A stretch of DNA of 50,813 nt, taken from NCBI RefSeq assembly GCF_001043955.1, contig NZ_LABZ01000178.1, positions 1 through 50,813 on the forward strand, in the 5' to 3' direction. This document shows, one piece after another, positions 41,501 through 49,729 of the stretch. Below the pieces are notes generated by a model that was not told where the DNA came from, did not search any database, and saw only the letters and a program-made list of their open reading frames with translations. The DNA comes from Methylobacterium tarhaniae. Lineage in GTDB: Bacteria > Pseudomonadota > Alphaproteobacteria > Rhizobiales > Beijerinckiaceae. The position numbers were made by a program, and so were the translations under genes. Position 1 is the first letter of the stretch; each line of letters starts with the position of its first letter.

Positions 41501-43363
41501 GTGACGGACCGGCCGATCGAGGACTACGCCATCATCGGCGATACCTGCACGACGGCGCTCGTCGCCCGCGACGGATCGATCGACTGGCTGTGCTGGCCCT
41601 GCCACGACAGCCCGGCCGTGTTCCTGCGCCTCCTCGACGAGGACAAGGGCGGGGCCTGCGAGATCCTGCTCGAGGATGTGCGCGAGACGCACCGGCGCTA
41701 CCGGCCCGGCACCACCATCCTGGAGACTACCTTCGTCACCGCGACCGGCCGCCTGACGCTCACCGACTTCATGCCGCTGCACCCGCTCGACGCGGTGCCC
41801 GACGAGGGCCCGGACGGCGCCCCCCACGGCCGGATCGTGCGCCTCGCCACCTGCGAGGCCGGCACGGTGGCGGGCCGCTTCCGGGTGCGCCCGACCTTCG
41901 ACTATGCTCGCGACGGCGCCGCCCTCGAGCCCGAGGCGGGCGGGACGGTGCTGTGCCGGCGCCTCTCGACGCCGGAGGGCGTGCGCGTCGCCGCGACGGT
42001 GCCGCTGACGGTCGCCGGCGACCGGGTCGAGGCGGCCTTCCGCCTGAGGGCCGGGGAGGGCGCGTCCCTGGTCCTCTCCCACCGCGAGGACGACGACGGC
42101 GATGCCGGGAGCGCCGCGGCGAGCCTCGCGGCGACGCAGGCCTACTGGGAGGAATGGTCCGGGCGCTGCACCTATGACGGACCCCACCGCGACGACGTGC
42201 TGCGCAGCGCGCTCGTGCTCAAGCTCCTGACCCACGCCCCTTCGGGCGGAATCATCGCGGCCGCCACCACCAGCCTGCCGGAGGCGGTGCCCGGCACCCG
42301 CAACTTCGATTACCGCTACGTCTGGATGCGGGATGCGAGCTTCACCGTCACGGCCTTCGTCAATCTCGGCTACGTGCGCGAGGCGGCGGAGTTCCTGCGC
42401 TTCCTGCGCGACGCCGACCGGACCCGCGGCCGCGACCTGAAGCTGATGTACGGCATCAACGGGCGCGTGCCGGAGGAGGAAATCCTCGATCACCTGCGCG
42501 GCTGGCGCGGGGTCGGGCCGGTGCGGATCGGCAACGCGGCCTCTAGCCAGCACCAGTACGACATCTACGGCGAGTTCCTGGTGGCGCTCCACGCCTTCCT
42601 CGACGCCGTGGATTACGACCCGCCGGTGAAGGTCAACGACCATTTGCCCGAGGCGCTGGGGCACCTGACCGACCACGTGATCCGCTGCCGCCACGCCCCC
42701 GACCACGGCATCTGGGAGATGCGCGACGAGACGCGCCAGATCCTGCACACCAAGGGCATGCTCTGGGTCGCCCTCGACCGGGCGGTGCAGATCGCGCAAG
42801 CCATCGACGTGGCGAGCCCGGAGCGGATCGCGGAATGGCGCCGGGTCGCCGCCGAGATCCGGGCCGAGTACCACGAGAAGGGCTGGAACAGCCAGGTCGG
42901 CGCCTACACCCAGGCCTACGGCTCGGACGACCTCGACGCCGCGGTCCTGCGCACGGTCCTGTTCGGGGCCTTCGACGCCCAGTCGCCCCGGGTCGCCGCG
43001 ACCCTCGCGGCGGTGAGCGCCGGGCTGGGCGACGGCGACCTGGTCTACCGCTACCGCAACGCCGACGGCTTCGACCATCCGGAGGCGACCTTCGCGGCCT
43101 GCGCCTTCTGGCGCGTCGGCTGCCTGGCCCTGGCCGGGCGCACCCACGAGGCCGAGCCGCTCTTCGCCCGGCTGCTTCAACGCGGCAACGACCTCGGGCT
43201 CTTCGCCGAGGAGATCGACGCGAGGACGGGCGAGCAGCGCGGCAACGTCCCGCAGGGCTTCACCCACATGGCGATCATCAACCACGCGGTGCGCCTCGAC
43301 CGGGCGGCGCGGCACGCGCAAGCCCGCACCGACGAGCCCTGCCAATGGGCGGTGGGCGCTTGA
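41501..43363 (+). CDS. Glycoside hydrolase family 15 protein
   Basis: 620 residues: N-terminal beta-sandwich (IEDYAIIGDTCTTALVARDGSIDWLCWP, residues 4-32, then to about 220) and an alpha/alpha barrel (about 225-610) with NFDYRYVWMRDASFT, GRVPEEEILDHLRGWRGVGPVRIGNAA and NVPQGFTHMAIINHAV. Bacterial GH15 members of this exact layout are glucoamylase- or trehalase-like; which sugar is not clear. No signal peptide, so cytoplasmic. GTG start. A hairpin GCGGCG/CGCCGC (43366-43383) follows the stop without a T-run. Confidence 0.9.
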   Translation: MTDRPIEDYAIIGDTCTTALVARDGSIDWLCWPCHDSPAVFLRLLDEDKGGACEILLEDVRETHRRYRPGTTILETTFVTATGRLTLTDFMPLHPLDAVPDEGPDGAPHGRIVRLATCEAGTVAGRFRVRPTFDYARDGAALEPEAGGTVLCRRLSTPEGVRVAATVPLTVAGDRVEAAFRLRAGEGASLVLSHREDDDGDAGSAAASLAATQAYWEEWSGRCTYDGPHRDDVLRSALVLKLLTHAPSGGIIAAATTSLPEAVPGTRNFDYRYVWMRDASFTVTAFVNLGYVREAAEFLRFLRDADRTRGRDLKLMYGINGRVPEEEILDHLRGWRGVGPVRIGNAASSQHQYDIYGEFLVALHAFLDAVDYDPPVKVNDHLPEALGHLTDHVIRCRHAPDHGIWEMRDETRQILHTKGMLWVALDRAVQIAQAIDVASPERIAEWRRVAAEIRAEYHEKGWNSQVGAYTQAYGSDDLDAAVLRTVLFGAFDAQSPRVAATLAAVSAGLGDGDLVYRYRNADGFDHPEATFAACAFWRVGCLALAGRTHEAEPLFARLLQRGNDLGLFAEEIDARTGEQRGNVPQGFTHMAIINHAVRLDRAARHAQARTDEPCQWAVGA

Positions 43364-43490
43364 GAGCGGCGCGGAAACGCCGCCGGAGGGGTGGGCACCG
43401 CCGCCCGAATTTGCTCTAAGGCTCGGGAAGGGGGCGCTCCTCGCGGCGCTCCTCGCCGATTCCGAAGCCAACTATCCGGGAACCCAAGTC

Positions 43491-45053
43491 GTGGCGGGCG
43501 AGCCGTACTTCATCACCACCGCCATCTCGTACCCCAACGGGGTGCCGCATATCGGGCACGCCTACGAGGTGATCGCTGCGGACGCCATCGCGCGCTTCAA
43601 GCGCCTCGACGGCTACGACGTGTTCTTCACCACCGGCACCGACGAGCACGGCCTCAAGATCCAGCAGACCGCCACCAAGGCCGGGATCAGCCCGCGCGCC
43701 TTCGTGGACGACATGGCGCCGCGCTTCCGCGCCATGGCCGAGCGGCTCGACTGCTCCTTCGACCGCTTCATCCGCACCACCGACGCCGACCACATCGCCT
43801 CCGCCCAGGCCCTGTGGCGCCGGATGGAGGAGAACGGCGACATCTACCTCGCCAAGTATGCCGGCTGGTACTCGGTCCGCGACGAGGCCTATTACGACGA
43901 ATCCGAGCTGGTCACGGCGCCGGACGGCAGCCGCCGGTCCGAGAAGACCGGGACCCCGGTCGAGTGGGTCGAGGAGGAGAGCTACTTCTTCCGGCTCTCG
44001 GCCTATGGCGAGCGGCTGCTCGCCCATTACGAGGCGAACCCGGACTTCATCGGCCCCGACAGCCGCCGCAACGAGGTCGTGAGCTTCGTCCGCTCCGGCC
44101 TGCAGGACCTGTCGGTCAGCCGCACCACCTTCGACTGGGGCGTGCCGGTGCCGGGCAAGCCCGGTCACGTGATGTATGTCTGGGTCGACGCGCTCACGAA
44201 CTACATCACGTCCTGCGGCTTCCCGGACGAGGGCGACCCGCGCTGGCGCCACTGGCCGGCCGACCTCCACGTCATCGGCAAGGACATCATCCGCTTCCAC
44301 GCGGTCTACTGGCCGGCCTTCCTGATGTCGGCCGGGCTGCCGGTTCCCAAGCGCGTCTTCGGCCACGGCTTCCTGCTCAACAAGGGCGAGAAGATGTCGA
44401 AGTCGGTCGGCAACGTCGTCGACCCGGTGGGCCTCGCCGACATCTACGGCGTGGACCCCTTGCGCTACTTCGTGCTGCGCGAGGTGCCGTTCGGCCAGGA
44501 CGGCAGCTACTCGCACGAGGCGATCGTCAACCGGCTCAACGCCGACCTCGCCAACGACCTCGGCAACCTCGCCCAGCGCTCGCTGACCATGATCGCCCGC
44601 AATTGCGGCGGCCAGGTGCCCAAGTCTTCCTCGACGACGTCGGGCGAGCCCTCGACGGCCGACCGGGCGCTGCTCGCGCTCGCCGACGCGCTGCCGGAGA
44701 AGGCGAGGGCGGCCATGCAGGACCTCGCCCTGCACACGGTGCTCGCCGAGATCTGGGCCGTGGTGGCGGAGGCCAACCGGTACTTCGCCGGCCAGGAGCC
44801 CTGGACCCTGCGCAAGACCGACCCGGCCCGGATGGAGGCGGTTCTGTACACCACCGCCGAGGTGCTGCGGGCGGTCGGCATCCTGGTCCAGCCCTTCATC
44901 CCGAACGCGGCCGCCCGGCTCCTCGACCTGCTGGCGGTGGCGCCGGACGCGCGCCGTCTCGCCGATGTCGGAGCGGACAAGCGGCTCGTGCCCGGGACGG
45001 CGTTGCCGGCGCCGAGCCCGATCTTCCCGCGCTACGTGGAGCCCGAGGCGTGA
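43491..45053 (+). CDS. metG: Methionyl-tRNA synthetase
   Basis: 520 residues, class I synthetase charging tRNA-Met. HIGH motif at 20-23 (NGVPHIGHAYE), KMSKS at 301-305. The region GWYSVRDEAYYDESEL lacks the CxxC zinc knuckle, so this is the short MetG form without the C-terminal dimerisation domain. GTG start. The TGA stop overlaps the first candidate GTG of tatD. metG-tatD-MBL order is conserved in Hyphomicrobiales; the usual upstream tmk-holB genes are not here. Confidence 0.95.
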   Translation: MAGEPYFITTAISYPNGVPHIGHAYEVIAADAIARFKRLDGYDVFFTTGTDEHGLKIQQTATKAGISPRAFVDDMAPRFRAMAERLDCSFDRFIRTTDADHIASAQALWRRMEENGDIYLAKYAGWYSVRDEAYYDESELVTAPDGSRRSEKTGTPVEWVEEESYFFRLSAYGERLLAHYEANPDFIGPDSRRNEVVSFVRSGLQDLSVSRTTFDWGVPVPGKPGHVMYVWVDALTNYITSCGFPDEGDPRWRHWPADLHVIGKDIIRFHAVYWPAFLMSAGLPVPKRVFGHGFLLNKGEKMSKSVGNVVDPVGLADIYGVDPLRYFVLREVPFGQDGSYSHEAIVNRLNADLANDLGNLAQRSLTMIARNCGGQVPKSSSTTSGEPSTADRALLALADALPEKARAAMQDLALHTVLAEIWAVVAEANRYFAGQEPWTLRKTDPARMEAVLYTTAEVLRAVGILVQPFIPNAAARLLDLLAVAPDARRLADVGADKRLVPGTALPAPSPIFPRYVEPEA

Positions 45054-45093
45054 GCCTGGTCGACAGCCCCCAAGGCGTGAGCCTGGTCGATAG
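45046..45093 (+). repeat. 27-bp-spaced direct duplication at the metG/tatD junction
   Basis: AGGCGTGAGCCTGGTCGA followed by C/T and AG occurs at 45046-45066 and again at 45073-45093, offset 27 bp, so in frame. Each copy carries a GTG start and the codons for SLVDS. The first GTG overlaps the metG stop; the second directly precedes the conserved HCHLD motif. Confidence 0.85.
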
Positions 45094-45862
45094 CCATTGC
45101 CACCTCGATTCCCCCGGCCTCGCCGAGCGGCTGCCCGAGGTGCTGGCCCGCGCCAAGGCGGCCGGGATCGGCCGGATGGTGACGATCTCGACCCGGGTGC
45201 GCCGGTTCGAGACCTACCGGCACTTGAGCGAGGCGCATCCGGAAATCCTGTTCACGGTCGGCACCCACCCGCACCAGGCGGGCGAGGAGCCGGACGTGAC
45301 GGCCGGCGAGATCGTCGCGCTGTCGCGCCACCCGCGCTGCGTCGGCATCGGCGAGGCCGGGCTCGACTACCATTACGACTACGCCCCGCGGGACGTGCAG
45401 CGGAACGTCTTCCGCACCCATATCGCGGCGGCGCGGGAGAGCGGGCTGCCGCTCGTCATCCACGCCCGCGAGGCCGACGAGGACATGGCGGCCATCCTCA
45501 CCGAGGAGATGGCCAGCGGGCCCTTTCGCGCGGTGCTGCACTGCTTCTCGTCGGGCCGGCGCCTCGCCGAGGTAGGGGTGGAACTCGGCCTGTTCGTGTC
45601 GTTCTCCGGCATCGTCACCTTCCGCAACTCGGACGAGATCCGGGCCATCGCCAAGGCCGTGCCGCGCGAGCGCCTGCTCGTCGAGACCGACGCGCCCTAC
45701 CTGGCGCCGGTGCCGCACCGGGGCCGGCCGAACGAGCCGGCCTTCGTCGCCGACACCGCCCGGGTGCTGGCCGAGACCGTGGGCCTGAGCGCCGACGACC
45801 TCGCCCGGCTCACCACCGACAACTTCTACCGCCTGTTCGACAAGGCCGCCGCGCACCGCTGA
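45050..45862 (+). CDS. tatD: TatD-family metal-dependent DNase
   Basis: 270 residues from the first GTG, or 261 from the second at 45077. TIM-barrel metallohydrolase: SHCHLD at the N-terminus binds metals, with GIGEAGLDYHYD, PLVIHAREADED, VLHCFSS and LLVETDAPYLAP completing the active site. TatD proteins act as 3'-5' exonucleases or quality-control nucleases. The duplicated start region gives a choice: the second GTG gives normal length, the first couples translation to metG. Confidence 0.9.
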   Translation: MSLVDSPQGVSLVDSHCHLDSPGLAERLPEVLARAKAAGIGRMVTISTRVRRFETYRHLSEAHPEILFTVGTHPHQAGEEPDVTAGEIVALSRHPRCVGIGEAGLDYHYDYAPRDVQRNVFRTHIAAARESGLPLVIHAREADEDMAAILTEEMASGPFRAVLHCFSSGRRLAEVGVELGLFVSFSGIVTFRNSDEIRAIAKAVPRERLLVETDAPYLAPVPHRGRPNEPAFVADTARVLAETVGLSADDLARLTTDNFYRLFDKAAAHR

Positions 45863-45875
45863 GGGCTCCTCATCC

Positions 45876-46682
45876 ATGCCGACCCTGACCCTTCGCATCC
45901 TGGGCTGCGGCTCCTCGGGCGGCGTGCCGCGGGTCGGCTACGGCTGGGGCGCCTGCGACCCGGCCGAGTCCCGCAACCGGCGCCGGCGCTGCTCGCTCCT
46001 GGTCGAGCGCCGGGATGCCGAGAGCGACGCCACCACCGTGCTCGTCGACACCTCGCCGGACCTGCGCGAGCAGCTCCTCGACGCGAACGTGACGCGCCTC
46101 GACGGGATCCTGTTCACCCATTCGCATGCCGACCACACCCACGGCATCGACGACGTGCGCCCGCTGGTGATCCACATGCGCCGGCGCATCCCGGTCCATG
46201 CCGATGCCGAGACCTCGGAGCTGCTGCGGGCCCGCTTCGCCTATTGCTTCACCTCGCGGCCGGGCAGCCTCTACCCGCCGATCCTCGACCTGCATGCGCT
46301 GGAGACCGGCGCGCCGGTGACCGTCGAGGGCGCGGGCGGTCCCGTTACCGCCACGGCCTTCGCGATGGAGCACGGGCCCGAGAAGGCCTTGGGCTTCCGC
46401 TTCGCCGATGCGGCCTACGCGCCGGATGTCAGCACCATGCCGGAGGCCGCCAAGGCCCGCTTGCGCAACCTCGACCTCCTGATCATCGATGCGCTGCGCG
46501 ACACGCCGCACCCGACCCATTTCTCGGTGCAGGACGCCCTGGCGCTGATCGAGGAGGTGGCGCCCCGCCGCGCCATCCTGACCAACCTCCACACCGACCT
46601 CGATTACGGCGACTTGAGCCGGCGCCTGCCGCCCGGGGTGGTGCCGGCCTATGACGGGCTGACGGTCGCGGTCGACGCCTGA
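45876..46682 (+). CDS. MBL-fold metallohydrolase, PhnP-like
   Basis: 268 residues. The metal-binding motif THSHADHTHGIDDVRPL (His82, His84, Asp86, His87) and N-terminal LGCGSSGGVPRVG are characteristic of the PhnP/YcbJ-like group of cyclic phosphodiesterases; later ligands lie in MEHGPEKALGFRF, LIIDALRDTPHPTHFS and LTNLHTDLDYG. It follows tatD by 13 bp. The substrate is unknown. Confidence 0.85.
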   Translation: MPTLTLRILGCGSSGGVPRVGYGWGACDPAESRNRRRRCSLLVERRDAESDATTVLVDTSPDLREQLLDANVTRLDGILFTHSHADHTHGIDDVRPLVIHMRRRIPVHADAETSELLRARFAYCFTSRPGSLYPPILDLHALETGAPVTVEGAGGPVTATAFAMEHGPEKALGFRFADAAYAPDVSTMPEAAKARLRNLDLLIIDALRDTPHPTHFSVQDALALIEEVAPRRAILTNLHTDLDYGDLSRRLPPGVVPAYDGLTVAVDA

Positions 46683-46717
46683 TCCGGTTTCCGGACGATC
46701 CGTCCGGAAACCGGATC
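46681..46717. terminator. Perfect 17-bp stem hairpin at the end of the MBL gene
   Basis: GATCCGGTTTCCGGACG (46681-46697), loop ATC, CGTCCGGAAACCGGATC (46701-46717). The left arm starts inside the TGA stop codon. No T-run on either strand. Its position between convergent genes suggests a bidirectional transcript end; it could also be a REP-like palindrome. Confidence 0.65.
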
Positions 46718-46791
46718 GGCAACCCCGCACGGCGCCTGAGCGAAGCCGACTTCCGCATCGCGAAAGCGATCGCGCAGCCATCGCCGAGCGA

Positions 46792-47172
46792 TCAATCGGA
46801 AACAGCATGATCGGGGGGCTGGAGATGGACCGCGAGCCAGACCGACGGCGCGTCGGGGCTCGTCCACGCGACCCGGTGGCGCAGATGCGCCGGGATGAAC
46901 AGTTGGTCGCCGGGGGCGAGGCGCCGCGGCTCCGGCTCGCCGGCGATCTGCAGGCCGGCGCTGCCCGAGAGCAGCACCACCCACTCGTCCCAGGGCTGGT
47001 CGTACCAGAAGCCCGGCGGGCTGGCCTGGCCGGTGGAGACGATCCGCTCGATGCGGGCCTGCGGGGCTTGGGCCAGGAGGTCGATCATCTCGTCGGCCTG
47101 GGGCGTCGCGGGCAGGCCGGCGAGGAGGTTGGCGGTCGGCGGAGCCGCTCTTTGCCCGGGATCGCTCGTCAT
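46792..47172 (-). CDS. Cupin-domain protein
   Basis: 126 residues, single cupin barrel: WDEWVVLLSGSAGLQIAGEPEPRRLAPGDQLFIPAHLRHRV with a GDQLFIPAHLRHRV metal-site half (two His) and a degenerate first half lacking the usual HxH. Small stand-alone cupins of this form include phosphoribosylaminoimidazole-like and sugar-binding proteins; role unknown. Its ATG overlaps the stop of the antitoxin-like gene (ATGA), so it occupies the place normally held by a toxin. Confidence 0.75.
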   Translation of the reverse strand: MTSDPGQRAAPPTANLLAGLPATPQADEMIDLLAQAPQARIERIVSTGQASPPGFWYDQPWDEWVVLLSGSAGLQIAGEPEPRRLAPGDQLFIPAHLRHRVAWTSPDAPSVWLAVHLQPPDHAVSD

Positions 47173-47369
47173 GGCGCATCGTCGCTCGCGAATTCGCCCC
47201 GGGCCGCTTGCGCGAGGGACTTGGCGAACGACGCCTTCTCCTCAGCGCTGGGAACGACGAGGCCCCGCTCGTCGCCCAGGACAGCCAGCATGGTGCGGGC
47301 AACCTCGTCCTGCGTTTCAGGCGAGAGGCTGCGGACGCGCTCGATTGCTTGTTCGAGGAGTTCGGTCAT
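47169..47369 (-). CDS. Antitoxin-like small protein without a toxin partner
   Basis: 66 residues (MTELLEQAIERVRSLSPETQ, then ...ARGEFASDDAP). The LLEQAIERVRxLxPETQDExAR start and the ARGEFAS end are the pattern of small antitoxin-like proteins that precede RelE/ParE toxins in alphaproteobacteria. Here the next gene, joined by an ATGA overlap, encodes a cupin and no toxin reading frame is visible. Assignment is by resemblance only. The frame extends upstream to 47720; the ATG at 47369 is chosen for homology. Confidence 0.6.
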   Translation of the reverse strand: MTELLEQAIERVRSLSPETQDEVARTMLAVLGDERGLVVPSAEEKASFAKSLAQAARGEFASDDAP

Positions 47370-47580
47370 GACACCATCATGCACGCGATCCGCGTCGGCA
47401 CGAAGGGAAACCCGTAGCGCCTTGGACCCGCTGGCACCCACCCCGGAGGTCCCCGATCCGGCTTCTCGTTCCATAATGCTAATTATGCGAATCACAGGTA
47501 CAGGCGCCGGATTGAGATGTCCCACCTGAGCCAAGGTGGAATGGCACACTCCCCCGTTTTGCGGGACGCGGGAGGCCGCC

Positions 47581-47715
47581 ATGGGGTGGGTCCTGATGAG
47601 CGAGCGCGAGTTGCACCGGGTCGGGGTGCTGCAGGCGGTGCGGGCGGGTCGCCAGACCGTCACCGCCGCGGCCCGGACCCTGGGGATCAGCCGGCGGCAG
47701 GCACTACGTTCCGCC
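47581..47715 (+). pseudogene. 5' fragment of an ISNCY/IS1202-like transposase
   Basis: The ATG frame reads GWVLMSERELHRVGVLQAVRAG, then TVTAAARTLGISRRQALR, the N-terminal helix-turn-helix of ISNCY-type transposases, then loses similarity after about 47706. The preceding bases 47517-47580, with CCACCTGAGCCAAGGTGG and TGGCACACTCCCCC, look like the left terminal region of such an element. The catalytic DDE part is missing. Confidence 0.6.
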
Positions 47716-47830
47716 ACCAAGCAGTTAGGTTGGCTGATGGAGCGCGGCGTTACAGTACGGACAGCGCCGCAGGAGTGACCTGTTCAGGTTGTCGAGGATG
47801 GCTCGCCCAATCGCGGGCATTGTAGGATGA

Positions 47831-47983
47831 GGTGGTGGACTGGCGGTCCTTTTTTCCGCCCTACCGCGTGGAGGCGTGGAGATCGCCGGCCGCACGCCGC
47901 TGCAGCTCGGTCTCGCCCTCGTGGCTTGGAACCTCTGTTGCTTAAACGCCCGCGGCGACCGCCGTGGCATTTTCGAGGGTTAG
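47831..47983 (+). pseudogene. Possible 3' fragment of a second transposase
   Basis: An open frame of 51 codons ends GRTPLQLGLALVAWNL, CCLNARGDRRGIFEG, stop at 47981. The hydrophobic GLALVAWNL is like the C-terminus of DDE transposases of IS1182/IS5-like elements. No start, so it is only a tail. It lies between the ISNCY fragment and the FkbM gene. Confidence 0.35.
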
Positions 47984-48009
47984 TCTTGAGCGATTTTTAT
48001 TTCGGAAAG

Positions 48010-48037
48010 GCCGAGCACATACAAGTATATGCTCGGC
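48010..48037 (-). terminator. Hairpin downstream of the FkbM gene
   Basis: GCCGAGCA (48010-48017) and TGCTCGGC (48030-48037) pair perfectly and the stem extends with ATA/TAT. It lies 12 bases after the minus-strand gene's stop; on that strand it is followed by CCTTTCC rather than a clean T-run. Confidence 0.5.
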
Positions 48038-48048
48038 TAAAGCTTATA

Positions 48049-48879
48049 TTATCGCTTATTTCCTACTCTCTCAAAATATTTTACCATCATTTGATTGAAG
48101 CCGTAATGATTCATGACGTGATTTTTGACAAATATTATATTATATTGATGTTCGAATTCAAAGTCGCGAGCGACGGGTACAAAACCGAATGTGTGCAAAA
48201 ATTCCTCCACATCCTGCGCCAGCCACTGACCAGACCAGTTCGGCTTCTCCTCGACTTCGACAATGATACTATGCGTTTTTTTCAGCGTTTCGGTTGCGCC
48301 GCCCAGTGCCTGTTTCAATGCTCCTTCGACATCAACCCACGCAGAGAAATCATCCAGGGCAAATTGCGATTTATTGAGAAATGAATCGAGCGTTACCGTA
48401 TCGACCGACACAGTTTCGTATTCTATGTTTTTGTAAACTTCATGGGCATCGCTGACATTTCTTTTTAGAATACTATCGTCGCCCTTGATGGGTGACGCTT
48501 CTGATCCGCCACGCTTTCGTTGGATTTGAAAATTCAATGATCCGTTATCAACATCGGAAACGGCAAGGTGATGATATTCGATATTGTTTGCCGCGAAATC
48601 ATATTCTGAAGTAAAATGTTTGAAATTATAGGGGTTTGCCTCGAAAGCGATGACCTTCGATGCGGGATGCAAATGGCGAGCTGTTTTCGAGAACCATGCA
48701 TCAAATGCCCCAAACTCCAGAAATGTTTTTGGCTTGATAAAAGATTGGAGATCAAAAAATAGATCTTTTAGTACATTGTGCGAATATCCGCGACCTTCTA
48801 CGGTCGACAAGTCAAACAAGGCTGCCGTTTGCAGGAGATTGAATCTTGAAGTTTGCATATCGATTTCCCTGTAAGGCAT
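48049..48879 (-). CDS. FkbM-family methyltransferase, AT-rich
   Basis: 276 residues. The SAM-binding motif I is TFLEFGAFDAWFSKTA, then VIAFEANPYNFKHF, the FkbM conserved VSVDTVTLDSFL, and WVDVEGALKQAL followed by IIVEVEE. FkbM enzymes O-methylate sugars, polyketides or glycan ends. Unlike its neighbours the gene is rich in A and T, uses AAA/AAT/ATA codons and lies between transposon fragments on both sides, so recent acquisition from a low-GC source is likely. No glycosyltransferase or polyketide gene accompanies it. Confidence 0.83.
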   Translation of the reverse strand: MPYREIDMQTSRFNLLQTAALFDLSTVEGRGYSHNVLKDLFFDLQSFIKPKTFLEFGAFDAWFSKTARHLHPASKVIAFEANPYNFKHFTSEYDFAANNIEYHHLAVSDVDNGSLNFQIQRKRGGSEASPIKGDDSILKRNVSDAHEVYKNIEYETVSVDTVTLDSFLNKSQFALDDFSAWVDVEGALKQALGGATETLKKTHSIIVEVEEKPNWSGQWLAQDVEEFLHTFGFVPVARDFEFEHQYNIIFVKNHVMNHYGFNQMMVKYFERVGNKR

Positions 48880-49063
48880 GCCGTGTCCTCAAATAGCAAT
48901 GATTTAGGGCTGGTTACTATCTGAGGCACCCTCCCGGCCATCTGTAGGTTCGCTGGGTCGGCTGCCAGAGCCTCTATGTGGATTTACACGCTTTGTATAG
49001 GTTCCAAGTGCATTGCCGCATTCGGAGGATTCACGGGAGGCCTGAGCCGTGAGACTCTGCGGC

Positions 49064-49523
49064 ATGGCTCAGGCTGTCTGCGTGATCCCCCAGCGCCGCC
49101 GACCTGGCGCGCCTGTCGGGCATTGTCGCCGATCGGGCGCGGTCTCTCAAGCACATCCAGCGCGCCCGCATCGTCCTGCGCCCGGTCGAGCGCCTTTCCG
49201 TTCTGAAAGTCGACCAGCAGGCGGGCGTCAGCCGGCCAGCCGTCTGGCGCTGGCAGCAGCGCTACGCCGAAGCGGGCGTCGAGGGCCTCTTGCGCGACAA
49301 GACCCGCTCGCCCGGCAAGCCGCCCCATCCCACCGACACCGTCGCCAAGGTGCTGGCCCTCACCTGCTCCGAACCACCCGGTGAGGTCACCTACTGGACC
49401 GGCCGCGCCCTGGCGCAGGCCGTCGGGATCTCCCTGCGGTCGGTCCAGCACATCCGGGACACCCATCGCCTCCAGCCGCATCGGGTCCGCAGCGTCAAGC
49501 GCTCGAACGATCCTGGTCCTTGA
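49064..49523 (+). pseudogene. Broken IS630-family transposase
   Basis: The ATG frame starts MAQAVCVIP, then a frame change at the C-run 49087-49091 moves to the frame reading SAADLARLSGIVADRARSLK, WRWQQRYAEAGVEGLLRDK, YWTGRALAQAVGISLRSVQHI and HRVRSVKRSNDP. This is the N-terminal HTH half of IS630-type transposases. Similarity ends about 49513, where a LysR-like sequence begins; the DDE domain is lost. Confidence 0.8.
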
Positions 49524-49729
49524 GCGAGGCGATGCGCCGGCTGGAGGCGGGCTTCGGCGTCCGACTCCTCGACCGGACGACCCGCAGCGCCGCACCGACC
49601 GAGGCCGCGGCGCGGCTGGTCCTGCCCGGGATCGTCCCGCCCGTCCTCGCCGCCTATCCCGAGATCCACCTCGACATCGTCGCCGAGGACGGGTTCGTCG
49701 ACGTCCTGGCGGCGGGGTGGCACCCTGCC
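49512..49729 (+). pseudogene. LysR-family regulator remnant with internal deletion
   Basis: Reads SEAMRRLEAGFGVRLLDRTT, RSAAPTEAAARL, the second half of a LysR winged helix, then jumps to LPGIVPPVLAAYPEIHLDIV and FVDVLAAG, which belongs some 70 residues further on in a normal LysR protein. So the linker is deleted, the N-terminus is missing (cut by the IS630 piece) and the C-terminal domain is lost at about 49720, just before the ligase stop codon. Confidence 0.7.
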
